From NCBI RefSeq assembly GCF_002209555.1, contig NZ_NJIF01000007.1:186001-250000 (forward strand): DNA of 64,000 nt, in the 5' to 3' direction. How positions within the stretch are numbered: position 1 is the stretch's first letter; each line of letters opens with the position of its first letter. A model generated the notes under the pieces. That model was not told the DNA's origin and ran no database searches. It saw nothing but the letters and a program-made list of their open reading frames with translations. This document shows positions 55,326 through 63,606 of the stretch, piece by piece. A program made the position numbers and the translations under genes. Source of the DNA: Achromobacter insolitus. GTDB lineage: Bacteria > Pseudomonadota > Gammaproteobacteria > Burkholderiales > Burkholderiaceae_B.

Positions 55326-56093
55326 CTATACCGCGAGGTAGCCGCCATCCACAGGCAGGGATACGCCTGTCACGTACTCCGCCATCGGCGAAGCCAGGAA
55401 CACGGCGGGGCCCACCAAGTCTTCGGGCTGTCCCACCCGGCCCAGCGGTATGCGCTGCATGAAATTCGCGAGGCGGCCGGGATCGTCCCGCGTGTACTGC
55501 GTCATCGGCGTTTCGATGACACCCGGAGCGATGGCGTTGACTCGTATGCCGTCGGGCGCAAGGTCGCGCGCCATGGCCTGCGTCATCATCTTCACGCCAC
55601 CCTTGGACGGCGAATAGCCCAGCGTGGCGCCCACGCCTGCGAACGACGCAATGGAGCCTACGTTGATGATGACACCGCGCGTGGCACGCAGCGCCCCCAG
55701 AAAGGCATGGATCATGTTGAAGCTGCCGTTCAGGTTCACGTCCAGCACCCGCTTCCAGTTCTCGGCCGCGCGCGGGCTGTCGATGCCCTCGCGGATGAGG
55801 ATGCCCGCGTTGTTGACCAGTACGTCGATAGGACCGACTTCCAGCTGCACTTGCGCCGCCACGGCCGCGCAAGCCTCGGAGTCCGTCACGTCCAGCACGT
55901 GGCTCCAGGCCTCCCCGCCCGCGGCGATGATGGCGTCCGCGGTATGCCTCGCCTTATCGGCCTGCACGTCGGTCGCGACCACGCGCGCGCCGGCGGCCGC
56001 CAGCCCCAGCGCCAATGCCCGTCCATTGCCTTGGCCCGCGCCTGTTACCAAGGCTAGCTTGCCCCGCAGCAGTCCTGCCGGCGCGGCGCTCAT
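55326..56093 (-). CDS. short-chain dehydrogenase/reductase (SDR)
   Basis: An NAD(P)-dependent classical SDR of 255 residues. The cofactor motif TGAGQGNG (17-24), NNAG (94-97) and the catalytic S147, Y160 and K164 (YSPSK) are all present; the C-terminus ends SLPVDGGYLAV, as usual. The frame is open upstream to 56243, but ATG 56093 overlaps the stop of the FAD oxidoreductase by four bases and fits the family. It probably oxidises a hydroxyl group of the same compound that the FAD enzyme handles (inferred). It precedes livK by 76 bases. Confidence 0.9.
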   Translation of the reverse strand: MSAAPAGLLRGKLALVTGAGQGNGRALALGLAAAGARVVATDVQADKARHTADAIIAAGGEAWSHVLDVTDSEACAAVAAQVQLEVGPIDVLVNNAGILIREGIDSPRAAENWKRVLDVNLNGSFNMIHAFLGALRATRGVIINVGSIASFAGVGATLGYSPSKGGVKMMTQAMARDLAPDGIRVNAIAPGVIETPMTQYTRDDPGRLANFMQRIPLGRVGQPEDLVGPAVFLASPMAEYVTGVSLPVDGGYLAV

Positions 56094-57841
56094 GCGGCGG
56101 CCTGCGCGGGAGCGCCCGTCGCGGGTACGTCCGCCCGAGCCTGGCCGGCGGCAGCAATGCTTTGCCCCGCGATATAGCCAAAGGTCAGCGCCGGGCCCAG
56201 TGTGATGCCCGCGCCGGGATAGTTGCCGCCCATAATGCTGCAAGCATCATTGCCCACGGCGTACAGGCCGCGAACGACTACGCCTTGTTCATTCAAGACG
56301 CGACCCTCGCCATCGACCTTCAGGCCCGCGAACGTACCAATGTCGCCGATCATGACCTTGATCGCGTAATACGGCCCCTTCACTATCGGCGCGACGCAGG
56401 GATTCGGACCGTGCAGCGCGTCCCCTTGATATCGGTTGTAGGCTTTGCTGCCCTTGCCGAACTGTGGATCGCGCCCCAGCACCGCCTCCCGATTGAATGC
56501 CTCGACCGTCTGGCGCAAGCTGCCGGCGTCGATACCTGTTTTCTGCGCCAGTTCCGCGACCGATGCGCCGCGCGTCAGATAGCCGGTATCCAGATAGCGC
56601 TTGATCGGCAGCGGAAATGGCGCAGCGCTCCCCAGGCCGTATTTGCGCAAGGTCTTGTGGTCGCAGATCAGCCAGGCGCAGGTCTCGCCCTGCCCTTCAC
56701 ATGCGCGCACCATCTCTTGCACGAAGTCATGGTACGAGCTGCCTTCGTTGGTAAAGCGCTTTCCGTTGCGCGTGACGGCGATGACCCCCGGCTTGGCGCG
56801 ATCGATGAAGTGCGGCATGTAGCCCGGACTGCCATCCTTGCGCGTCACCACGGACACCGGCACCCACGCGGCGGCATTGGGCAAATCGGTGTTGACCTGT
56901 CCGCCCGCGCTCTCAGCCAGGCGTAGCCCGTCCCCGGTGTTTCCCGCTGGCGACGGCGAATAGTGTTCCGTGCCGTTGGGCGCATGCGCGTACAGGCGTT
57001 TGCGCCGCTCGATGTCATAGGGAAAGCCCCCGGAAGCCAGCACCACGGCACGCGCGGCACGCACGCGCACCGTCGCTCCGTCACGCTGCACCACCGCGCC
57101 ATGGACGGTGCCGTCCTCGATGATGAGCGACTTGGCCGGCGCATTCAGCCATAGAGGCACGCCCAGTTTGAATGCCGACGCGGCCAGGCGGCCGGCCAGC
57201 GCATTGCCGTTGGTCAAAGTCATCCCGCGGCCATGCTTGAGCACATCCAGGAAATGCCGGGACAGGCGCTTGGCCACGTACCAGGCCGAAGCCAGGGAGC
57301 GCGTGGCCCGCATGAAATGCACGATTTCCTTGCCTGAACCCAGCATCATGCCGAATACCGTCAGCTCAGGCAGCGCCGGCGCCAGGTCGCGGATATGGGC
57401 GCCAAGCTTGCGGCCGTCATAAGGCCGCGCCACCATCGAACGCCCACCCTGCTTTCCGCCTGGCGCTTCCGCGTGATAGTCGGGAAACACCAAGGGCATG
57501 TCGAACTGGACTTCGGTATTCGACGTAAAGAAATCCACAGCGCGCGGACCATGCTCGAGAAACGCGTCGACCCGTTCAGCGTTGTAGCTGTCGCCGGCCT
57601 CATGTCGCAGATAGGCCCGCCCCTCGTCCGGGGTTTCATGTATGCCCTGCATCTTGGCCAGCGACGTGCCCGGAATCCAGAGCCAGCCCCCCGAGCGCGC
57701 GGTGGAGCCGCCGAAGCGCGGCTCTTTTTCAACGATAAGGACCTTCAGGCCCGCAGTGGCCGCAGTGATTGCCGCGGCCATGCCCGACGCGCCCGACCCG
57801 ACCACCAACACGTCGCAATCGTATTGACGAGAATCTTCCAC
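56090..57841 (-). CDS. FAD-dependent oxidoreductase, fumarate reductase / 3-ketosteroid dehydrogenase-like
   Basis: 583 residues. The FAD site GSGASG (15-20) and RFGGSTARSGGWLWIPG are followed by a long substrate domain. AVVLASGGFPYDIERRKRL, GNTGDGLRLAESAGG, ITRNGKRFTNEGSSYHDF-like and GGNYPGAGITLGPALTFGYI parts fit the fumarate reductase flavoprotein family, which includes 3-ketosteroid delta1-dehydrogenases. The reaction is probably alpha,beta-dehydrogenation or ene reduction; the substrate is unknown. GTG 57841 is chosen because GGAG sits 5 bases before it. The frame reaches 57937, but that would overlap the promoter. It is the first gene of the operon divergent from iclR. Confidence 0.87.
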   Translation of the reverse strand: MEDSRQYDCDVLVVGSGASGMAAAITAATAGLKVLIVEKEPRFGGSTARSGGWLWIPGTSLAKMQGIHETPDEGRAYLRHEAGDSYNAERVDAFLEHGPRAVDFFTSNTEVQFDMPLVFPDYHAEAPGGKQGGRSMVARPYDGRKLGAHIRDLAPALPELTVFGMMLGSGKEIVHFMRATRSLASAWYVAKRLSRHFLDVLKHGRGMTLTNGNALAGRLAASAFKLGVPLWLNAPAKSLIIEDGTVHGAVVQRDGATVRVRAARAVVLASGGFPYDIERRKRLYAHAPNGTEHYSPSPAGNTGDGLRLAESAGGQVNTDLPNAAAWVPVSVVTRKDGSPGYMPHFIDRAKPGVIAVTRNGKRFTNEGSSYHDFVQEMVRACEGQGETCAWLICDHKTLRKYGLGSAAPFPLPIKRYLDTGYLTRGASVAELAQKTGIDAGSLRQTVEAFNREAVLGRDPQFGKGSKAYNRYQGDALHGPNPCVAPIVKGPYYAIKVMIGDIGTFAGLKVDGEGRVLNEQGVVVRGLYAVGNDACSIMGGNYPGAGITLGPALTFGYIAGQSIAAAGQARADVPATGAPAQAAA

Positions 57842-57908
57842 GTTGTCTCCATACCCTTTGGCGGCCTGCTCCCGATCGCGGGATCGAGGCGGCCTTCTTA
57901 TTCTTTCG

Positions 57909-57937
57909 ACTGTAGATAAGGCATTTGATAATGTCAA
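57909..57937 (-). promoter_or_regulatory. sigma70-type promoter of the FAD-SDR-liv operon
   Basis: On the minus strand a perfect TTGACA (57937-57932) and TACAGT (57914-57909) are separated by exactly 17 bases. It would start RNA near 57902, about 60 bases before the GTG of the FAD oxidoreductase gene. It is the best promoter match seen in the window. Confidence 0.65.
57925..57937. promoter_or_regulatory. candidate IclR operator over the -35 box
   Basis: TTGA-TAATG-TCAA is a perfect inverted repeat whose right arm is the -35 box of the operon promoter. It sits in the 152-base gap between iclR and the operon. Repressor binding here would block transcription; assignment to the neighbouring IclR protein is inferred. 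Confidence 0.35.
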
Positions 57938-57993
57938 TATGGTTCACGATTAGCGAAAGTACTAACATAGGCAATCTCGTTCGATAAAAGAAA

Positions 57994-58842
57994 ATGGCCA
58001 CCAGACCCAGCTCCGGCAAGCGCAATGCCGACCACACTCCAGCTCCGCCGCCCCGCAGGCGCGGTATCCAGTCCATCGAAGTCGGCGGCAAGATCCTGCT
58101 GGCGTTGCTGGAACACTCGTCCGCGCTGCCGCTGGGCGCGCTGGCCAAGGCGGCGGGCATGTCGGGCGCCAACGCCCATGCTTATCTCGTCAGCTATGGC
58201 AACCTGGGCCTGGTACGGCAAGACCCCAACACCGGCGAATACGAGCTGGGTCCGCTCGCGCTGCAGCTGGGCCTGGCAGCGCTGCACCGGCTGGACCCCA
58301 TCAAGATCGCCGTGCCCATGACGCGCGAGTTCGCGGAAAGAACCGGACAGACCATCGCCATCGCGGTGCTTGGCAACCTGGGGCCGGTCATCGTGCATCT
58401 GCACGAATCCAACTATCCCATCCACGTCAACATGCGCACCGGCACCGTCATGTCGCTGACCAACACAGCGACCGGCAAGGTATTCGCCGCGTTGCTACCG
58501 CCAAAGAAAATAGAAAGCCTGCTGCACGAAGACCATCTGCGCCTGGGCTCGGTGCCCTCATTGGGCAAGACGGAAAAATTCGAGCGGACCCTGCGTGAAG
58601 TCCGTCAGCGCGGCATTGCCCGCGCCGTCGGCGATCCCATTCCGGGCATCAATGGCCTGAGCGCGCCGGTGTTCGACTCCAACGGCAACGTGGTGCTGGT
58701 GATCACCGCTATCGGCGCGGCCGGGGTGTTCGATGTGCGCTGGACCAGTCCGCTCATCGACGACCTCAAGCGCTGCGCCGATGCCATATCGGCGGAACTG
58801 GGCTGGCAGAACCGCGACGTACGCGCGACGCGCCAGGGCTGA
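57994..58842 (+). CDS. IclR family transcriptional regulator
   Basis: 282 residues. A basic, proline-rich N-terminus precedes the winged helix-turn-helix (about 25-85, with LPLGALAKAAGMSGANAHAY). The IclR effector domain follows, with YPIHVNMRTGTVMSLTNTAT and RGIARAVGDPIPGINGLSAP. IclR proteins usually control catabolic operons in response to their substrate. It is divergent from the FAD-SDR-liv genes, which are its likely targets. A strong hairpin closes the gene on its 3' side. Confidence 0.93.
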   Translation: MATRPSSGKRNADHTPAPPPRRRGIQSIEVGGKILLALLEHSSALPLGALAKAAGMSGANAHAYLVSYGNLGLVRQDPNTGEYELGPLALQLGLAALHRLDPIKIAVPMTREFAERTGQTIAIAVLGNLGPVIVHLHESNYPIHVNMRTGTVMSLTNTATGKVFAALLPPKKIESLLHEDHLRLGSVPSLGKTEKFERTLREVRQRGIARAVGDPIPGINGLSAPVFDSNGNVVLVITAIGAAGVFDVRWTSPLIDDLKRCADAISAELGWQNRDVRATRQG

Positions 58843-58872
58843 AGCCAATCCACCAAACAGCCCCAAACGGCA

Positions 58873-58910
58873 AAAGGCCGCTCCACGGACGGGTCCGTGG
58901 AGCGGCCTTT
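58873..58910. terminator. bidirectional terminator hairpin between iclR and dsbD
   Basis: A perfect 18-base-pair inverted repeat (AAAGGCCGCTCCACGGAC and its complement) with only two unpaired bases between the arms lies 30 bases after the iclR stop and before the convergent dsbD end. The A3/T3 ends give short T-tracts on both strands. Confidence 0.75.
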
Positions 58911-58947
58911 GGGCACGGCGGGCAACTTGCGGCAAGGCCGCCGCGCA

Positions 58948-60846
58948 TCAGCGCAACAGCACCTTGTCGAGCGATTCAGTAAAGCGCTTGGCGTCCTGGA
59001 AACCGACCACGCGCGCGTCAGGCAGCTCCTTGCCGCCTGGTTCGAAAAACATGATTCCCGGCGGCCCGAACAGGCGGAAACGCTTGAGCAGCGCGCGGTC
59101 ATCGGCATTGTTCGCGGTCACGTCGGCCTGTACCAGCAGCATGCCTGCCATGCGTTGAGCGACGCCGGGATCAGTAAACGTAAACCGCTCCATCTCGCGG
59201 CACGACACGCACCAGTCCGCGTAGAAATCCAGCATGACCGGCTGGCGGCTTTGCGCCAGCAAGGCATCCAGTTCGGCATTGTTGCGCACGCGGGTAAAGT
59301 GCACTTCGCCGCTGTTGGCTGCCACGCCTGCAGGTGCGTCGGTGCGCGCGGCCAGATGCGACAGCGGTTGCAACACATCGCGTCCGCCGCTTGCCGCGCC
59401 AATGAGCCAGGCAGCCGCCGCCAGCGCCAGCAACAGACCCACGCCCTTGCCGAACATGCGCGCCGAACCTGCGCCTTCCGGCAAGGCATCGAACGCCCGC
59501 AGCATCACCGCAGCAACAACGGCCAGGAATGCCCAACCCGTCATCTGCACCCAGGTCGGCACCACCGGAATCAGCATCCACCAGGCCGTGGCCAGCAACA
59601 ACATGCCGAACAGGCGCTTCACGCCATCCATCCAGGGGCCGGCCTTCGGCAGCAAAGCGCCGGAGGATGCGCCTACGATCAATAGCGGCACACCCATGCC
59701 CCATGCCATCGCGAATAGGGCCGATCCACCCAGCACCACATCGCCCGTCTGCGAGATATACAACAACGCGCCCGCGAGCGGAGCAGCCACGCAAGGTCCA
59801 ACGATCAGCGCAGACAAGGCGCCCATCACCAGCGCGCCCGTGTAGCGTCCGCCCGGAATACGGGCAGAGCGCTGCGATAGCCAGCCCTGGATGCCGGCGG
59901 GCATCTGGAACGTGAAGGCATCGAACATCGCCAGTGCCAGCACCGCCAGCAGGATCGCAAACAAGCTTAGGATCCACGGCGTCTGCAGCCAGGCGGCCAG
60001 CCCGGCCCCGCTCAATCCCGCCGCCACGCCCAGCGCGGTGTAGACAACAGACATGCCCAGCACGTAGGTGGCGGCCAGCGCCAAGCCGCGGCCGCGGGAC
60101 GGCTTGGCCTGCGCGGCGCCGCCCAACACGATGGACGACAGGATGGGAATCATAGGCAGCACGCAAGGCGTGAAGGCCAGTAGCAGGCCCAGCACCAGGA
60201 ACACACCCGCGGTCTTGACCCAGCCGAGGCCGCCCAGGGCGTCGGCCAGTCCGGTATCGCCGGCATTGACCAGCGCGCCCAATCCACCGGACGCGCTGGA
60301 CGCGCCGGTGGCGGCTGCTGCGGCACCGCCCGGTCCAGCGAGGGCATAGCCAGCGGCTACCGGCGTGAGTTTCACGCTACTGTCCATGGGTGGATAACAC
60401 AACCCCGCGTCAGCGCAGCCCTGTGCCGTCACGGTCAAAGTGAAGGGCTGTCCGCCCGCAGCCAGCGGCACGCGGATCACCACGTCCTGGTGGAACACCT
60501 CCATGTCCTTCTCGAAGGTCGGGTCGTACTTGACCTCGCCCTTGGGATAGACCGCGTCGCCCAGAGTTGCGGCGCCGATGGGGCTGATGGTGATACCGAA
60601 GCGTTCCCGGTACATGTAGTAGCCGGGCGCCACGCGATAGCGCAATTCCAGCGTTTCAGGCGCCACCATCTCCGCGCTGAATATGAAGGCCTTCTCGGGT
60701 TCAAGAAACTCGGCCTCGGCACGCGCGGCCGTTTGCCAGCCCAACAACAGCAGCAGCATGGCCAGCAAGGCCAGCCACTGCCTGAAGAAGGCGCGCGACG
60801 CGCAGGACTCGCGCCGAAGCGCGCCGATACCGGCTAGTTGCAACAT
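58948..60846 (-). CDS. dsbD: protein-disulfide reductase DsbD
   Basis: Carries electrons from cytoplasmic thioredoxin across the membrane to periplasmic DsbC-type and cytochrome c maturation partners. It has 632 residues. The signal peptide runs to about residue 43. The alpha domain has the cysteine pair in AQGCADAGLCYPP. A membrane domain of eight helices carries cysteines in LAFTPCVLPMIPILSS and VGPCVAAPLAGALLYI. The C-terminal thioredoxin-like gamma domain has the CVSC site in FYADWCVSCREMERF. ATG 60846 overlaps the cutA stop by one base (TGATG). Confidence 0.96.
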   Translation of the reverse strand: MLQLAGIGALRRESCASRAFFRQWLALLAMLLLLLGWQTAARAEAEFLEPEKAFIFSAEMVAPETLELRYRVAPGYYMYRERFGITISPIGAATLGDAVYPKGEVKYDPTFEKDMEVFHQDVVIRVPLAAGGQPFTLTVTAQGCADAGLCYPPMDSSVKLTPVAAGYALAGPGGAAAAATGASSASGGLGALVNAGDTGLADALGGLGWVKTAGVFLVLGLLLAFTPCVLPMIPILSSIVLGGAAQAKPSRGRGLALAATYVLGMSVVYTALGVAAGLSGAGLAAWLQTPWILSLFAILLAVLALAMFDAFTFQMPAGIQGWLSQRSARIPGGRYTGALVMGALSALIVGPCVAAPLAGALLYISQTGDVVLGGSALFAMAWGMGVPLLIVGASSGALLPKAGPWMDGVKRLFGMLLLATAWWMLIPVVPTWVQMTGWAFLAVVAAVMLRAFDALPEGAGSARMFGKGVGLLLALAAAAWLIGAASGGRDVLQPLSHLAARTDAPAGVAANSGEVHFTRVRNNAELDALLAQSRQPVMLDFYADWCVSCREMERFTFTDPGVAQRMAGMLLVQADVTANNADDRALLKRFRLFGPPGIMFFEPGGKELPDARVVGFQDAKRFTESLDKVLLR

Positions 60847-61193
60847 CAGTCTCTCTTGTTCTGCGTGACGGCCGTCTGTTCGCGCACCCAGTCCAGATAG
60901 GGCGCCGCGCCGCCGATGACAGGCAGCACAATGATCTCGGGCACATCGTAGGGATGCATCTGCGCCAAGGCCTGCACTACAGCCTGGTGGCGCGCGTATG
61001 TGGTCTTGATGTGGATGGGGATTTCCTCCGCCCCTTCGACTTCTCCTTTCCACATGTAGATGGACAGGCCGGGCGCGCCAAGGTTCACGCACGCGGCAAG
61101 ACCGTCTTCGACCAGGACATGCGCAATCCGCTTGGCCAACAGCAGGTCGGGCGCATTGCTGATGACCAGCACAACGTCGTCATCTCGCAACAT
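60846..61193 (-). CDS. cutA: divalent cation tolerance protein CutA
   Basis: A small trimeric protein of PII-like fold. It has 115 residues. CutA hallmarks are the conserved cysteine in AACVNLGAPGLSIYMWKGEV, the EEIPIHIKTTYARHQAVVQA helix and the HPYDVPEIIVLPV strand. The frame is open to 61280, but ATG 61193 has GAGGAG just upstream. cutA-dsbD is a conserved pair in proteobacteria (in E. coli dsbD was once called cutA2). Its role in copper tolerance is uncertain. Confidence 0.94.
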   Translation of the reverse strand: MLRDDDVVLVISNAPDLLLAKRIAHVLVEDGLAACVNLGAPGLSIYMWKGEVEGAEEIPIHIKTTYARHQAVVQALAQMHPYDVPEIIVLPVIGGAAPYLDWVREQTAVTQNKRD

Positions 61194-61315
61194 GAAGGCT
61201 CCTCGGGATACCCGTATGGGACGTAACTCGGGGTATTTTATCGGTATTGCGGCCATCGTCCGGATTCGCCGGGCCCGCACGCGCCGCCATGCAACCCGCT
61301 ACCAACGAGGCACGC

Positions 61316-61753
61316 ATGTCCGATAACTGTCTGTTCTGCCGTATCGCACGCCACGAAATCCCCGTGCACGTGGTCCACGAAGATGACCGCCTGCTGGCGT
61401 TTCTCGATATCCACCCTGTGCGCCCCGGACACACGCTCATCATCCCCAAGCAGCACTATCCCTATTACGAGGACATGCCGGCCGATCTGGCGGGCAGTAT
61501 CCTCAATCTGGGGCAGAAGCTCGGGCGCCACATGAAGCGCCTGTATGACGTGGAACGCGTGGGCTTCGCCTTCACGGGCATCCACGTGGCGCACGCGCAT
61601 GCGCACGTCATCCCCATGCATCATCCGCAAGACGTCACGTCCACCCAGTACATCGAGCAACAGAACCTGACTTTCACCATGCCGCCCCAGCCTGCAGCAG
61701 AGGCGCTGGCCGAGACTGCCGCGCAATTGCGGGGCGAACTGCACGCCTCGTGA
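61316..61753 (+). CDS. HIT family hydrolase
   Basis: A histidine-triad nucleotide hydrolase or transferase of 145 residues. The zinc-type CLFC (5-8) lies near the N-terminus, with HTLIIPKQHYPYY and the catalytic triad HAHAHVIPMHH. ATG 61316 is chosen over the ORF start at 61247 because GAGG lies 5 bases before it and homologues begin MSDNCLFCRIA. It is divergent from cutA. A family role in hydrolysing nucleotide phosphoramidates or dinucleoside polyphosphates is known; the substrate here is not. Confidence 0.9.
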   Translation: MSDNCLFCRIARHEIPVHVVHEDDRLLAFLDIHPVRPGHTLIIPKQHYPYYEDMPADLAGSILNLGQKLGRHMKRLYDVERVGFAFTGIHVAHAHAHVIPMHHPQDVTSTQYIEQQNLTFTMPPQPAAEALAETAAQLRGELHAS

Positions 61754-61769
61754 TCCTAGGCGGGCGGCC

Positions 61770-61804
61770 AAAAAAACAAGGGCGGGTCCGAAGACCCGCC
61801 CTTG
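61770..61804 (-). terminator. rho-independent terminator of the rpsD-rpoA-rplQ operon
   Basis: A 12-base-pair stem (CAAGGGCGGGTC with GACCCGCCCTTG, four-base CGAA loop) is followed on the minus strand by seven T. It lies 22 bases after the rplQ stop. It is also positioned to stop the convergent HIT gene but lacks a T-run in that direction. Confidence 0.9.
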
Positions 61805-61825
61805 TCGCTTATCGAGCTACCGAGG

Positions 61826-62218
61826 TTACTCGGCGCTGTCCTCAGCGGCTTCATCGACTTCCGGACGGTCAACCAGTTCCATGAAAGCCATGGGAGCGTT
61901 GTCGCCTTGACGGAAGCCCATCTTCAGCACGCGGGTGTAGCCGCCGTTGCGGGCCGCGTAGCGCGGGCCGATTTCGGCGAACAGCTTCACCACCGCATCG
62001 CGATCGCGCAGACGGGCAAAAGCCAGACGCTTGTTCGCGAGCGTGGGCTCCTTGCCCAGCGTGATCAGGGGTTCGATGACGCGGCGCAATTCTTTCGCCT
62101 TCGGCAGCGTGGTCTTGATCGCTTCGTGGGTGATCAACGAAACGGCCATGTTGCGGAACATGGCAAGACGGTGACTGCTGGTGCGGTTGAGCTTACGCAA
62201 GCCATTACCGTGACGCAT
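61826..62218 (-). CDS. rplQ: 50S ribosomal protein L17
   Basis: A large-subunit protein near the peptide exit tunnel. It has 130 residues, beginning [20 protein letters not shown], the L17 signature, and containing [20 protein letters not shown]. The C-terminus is a short acidic tail. It is the last gene of the alpha operon, following rpoA after 186 bases, and is followed by a strong terminator. AGGA lies 9 bases before the ATG. Confidence 0.98.
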   Translation of the reverse strand: MRHGNGLRKLNRTSSHRLAMFRNMAVSLITHEAIKTTLPKAKELRRVIEPLITLGKEPTLANKRLAFARLRDRDAVVKLFAEIGPRYAARNGGYTRVLKMGFRQGDNAPMAFMELVDRPEVDEAAEDSAE

Positions 62219-62339
62219 GATAAGTTTCCTTTGAATCTAAAGACGGCGTTTCCGCCATCGGGTTATCCGGCTCTTCTATCAACCTGCAATCAGGCCGCGG
62301 TCCGGTAGAAAACGGTGCATTTTACGACGATTTCGCAAA

Positions 62340-62362
62340 CCGGCCGGCACGAGGCCGGCTGG
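62340..62362. repeat. hairpin in the rpoA-rplQ spacer
   Basis: A nine-base-pair stem around GCCGGC arms with an ACGAG loop lies in the 186-base spacer. It may stabilise or process the mRNA; no T-run follows on the minus strand. Nothing else recognisable is in the spacer. Confidence 0.4.
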
Positions 62363-62404
62363 CAGCGGGAGCCCCCCTTCCAGGGATGGCCCCCTTTTCA
62401 AGAC

Positions 62405-63391
62405 TTAGGGACGCTCCAGGCCCAGGGGGGGCCAGTTTTCGAGCTTCATGCCCAGCGTCAGGCCGCGTGCGGCCAGCACTTCCTTGATCTCGTTGAGCGA
62501 CTTGCGACCCAGGTTCGGGGTCTTGAGCAGTTCGTTCTCGGTACGCTGGATCAGGTCGCCGATGTAGTAGATGTTTTCGGCCTTCAGGCAGTTGGCCGAA
62601 CGCACGGTCAGCTCCAGGTCGTCGACCGGGCGCAGCAGCACCGGATCGATCTGCGGCGTGCCGCGGACCGGGGCTTCGTAGGAATCGCCAGCGCCTTCCA
62701 GGGCGGCGAAGACCGAGATCTGGTCCATCAGGATGCGAGCCGACTGGCGCACCGCTTCCTCGGGCGAGATCACGCCGTTGGTTTCGATGTCCAGGACCAG
62801 CTTGTCCAGGTCGGTGCGCTGTTCCACGCGGGCGCTTTCAACAGCGTAGCTCACACGGCGAACCGGGCTGAACGAGGCGTCCAGGACGATGCGGCCGATG
62901 GTGTGGGTGCGGTCTTCCGACAGCGCGCGCACGTTGCCCGGCACATAGCCGCGGCCCTTTTCAACCTTGATCTGCATTTCCAGCTTGCCTGCATCCGTCA
63001 GGTTGCAGATGGCGTGGCCGGGGTTGATGATCTCGACGTCGTGCGGCAGCTCGATGTCGCTGGCCAGCACGGTGCCCGCGCCGGTCTTGCGCAGAACCAG
63101 GGTCACTTCGTCGCGGTTGTGCAGCTTGAAGACCACGCCCTTCAGGTTCAGCAGGATGTCGACGACATCTTCGCGAACGCCCGGGATGGTCGAGTATTCA
63201 TGCACCACGCCCGTCATCTGGACTTCGGTCGGCGCATAGCCGGTCATCGAAGACAGCAGGATGCGGCGCAGGGCGTTGCCCAGCGTATGACCGTAGCCAC
63301 GCTCGAACGGCTCCATCACGATCTTGGCATGGTGCGTGCCGACCGGTTCGACTTCAATGGAGCGCGGCTTCAGGAAACCTTGAGTGGACAT
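62405..63391 (-). CDS. rpoA: DNA-directed RNA polymerase subunit alpha
   Basis: 328 residues. The N-terminal dimerisation domain (about 1-235) includes [20 protein letters not shown] and [21 protein letters not shown] flexible linker is followed by the C-terminal domain that contacts UP elements and activators, with [20 protein letters not shown] and [19 protein letters not shown]. It lies 215 bases after rpsD in the usual order rpsD-rpoA-rplQ. Confidence 0.99.
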   Translation of the reverse strand: MSTQGFLKPRSIEVEPVGTHHAKIVMEPFERGYGHTLGNALRRILLSSMTGYAPTEVQMTGVVHEYSTIPGVREDVVDILLNLKGVVFKLHNRDEVTLVLRKTGAGTVLASDIELPHDVEIINPGHAICNLTDAGKLEMQIKVEKGRGYVPGNVRALSEDRTHTIGRIVLDASFSPVRRVSYAVESARVEQRTDLDKLVLDIETNGVISPEEAVRQSARILMDQISVFAALEGAGDSYEAPVRGTPQIDPVLLRPVDDLELTVRSANCLKAENIYYIGDLIQRTENELLKTPNLGRKSLNEIKEVLAARGLTLGMKLENWPPLGLERP

Positions 63392-63502
63392 TTACTGTGT
63401 TCCTTTTCAATACCCTCGGCTCGTTACACCGATAAGGCTGATGGACAGGGTGAAACTTGAAACGCGGACGGTGCAAAAAACACCGGCCGATACTTACCGC
63501 AA

Positions 63503-63534
63503 AGCCCGCCCCGCCAAAAAGCGGAAAGCGGGCT
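63503..63534. repeat. nested hairpin between rpsD and rpoA
   Basis: AGCCCGC (63503-63509) pairs with GCGGGCT (63528-63534) and encloses CCGC/GCGG. It lies in the 215-base gap between rpsD and rpoA on the strand of the operon. A role in attenuation or RNA processing is possible; no strong T-run follows. Confidence 0.4.
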
Positions 63535-63606
63535 GCTGCGGGACGTGCAAACGGGTCGCGAGACCAGCTCGCCGGCGCATTGCGAAGGTAGCGCCGGCAG
63601 GCCTGA

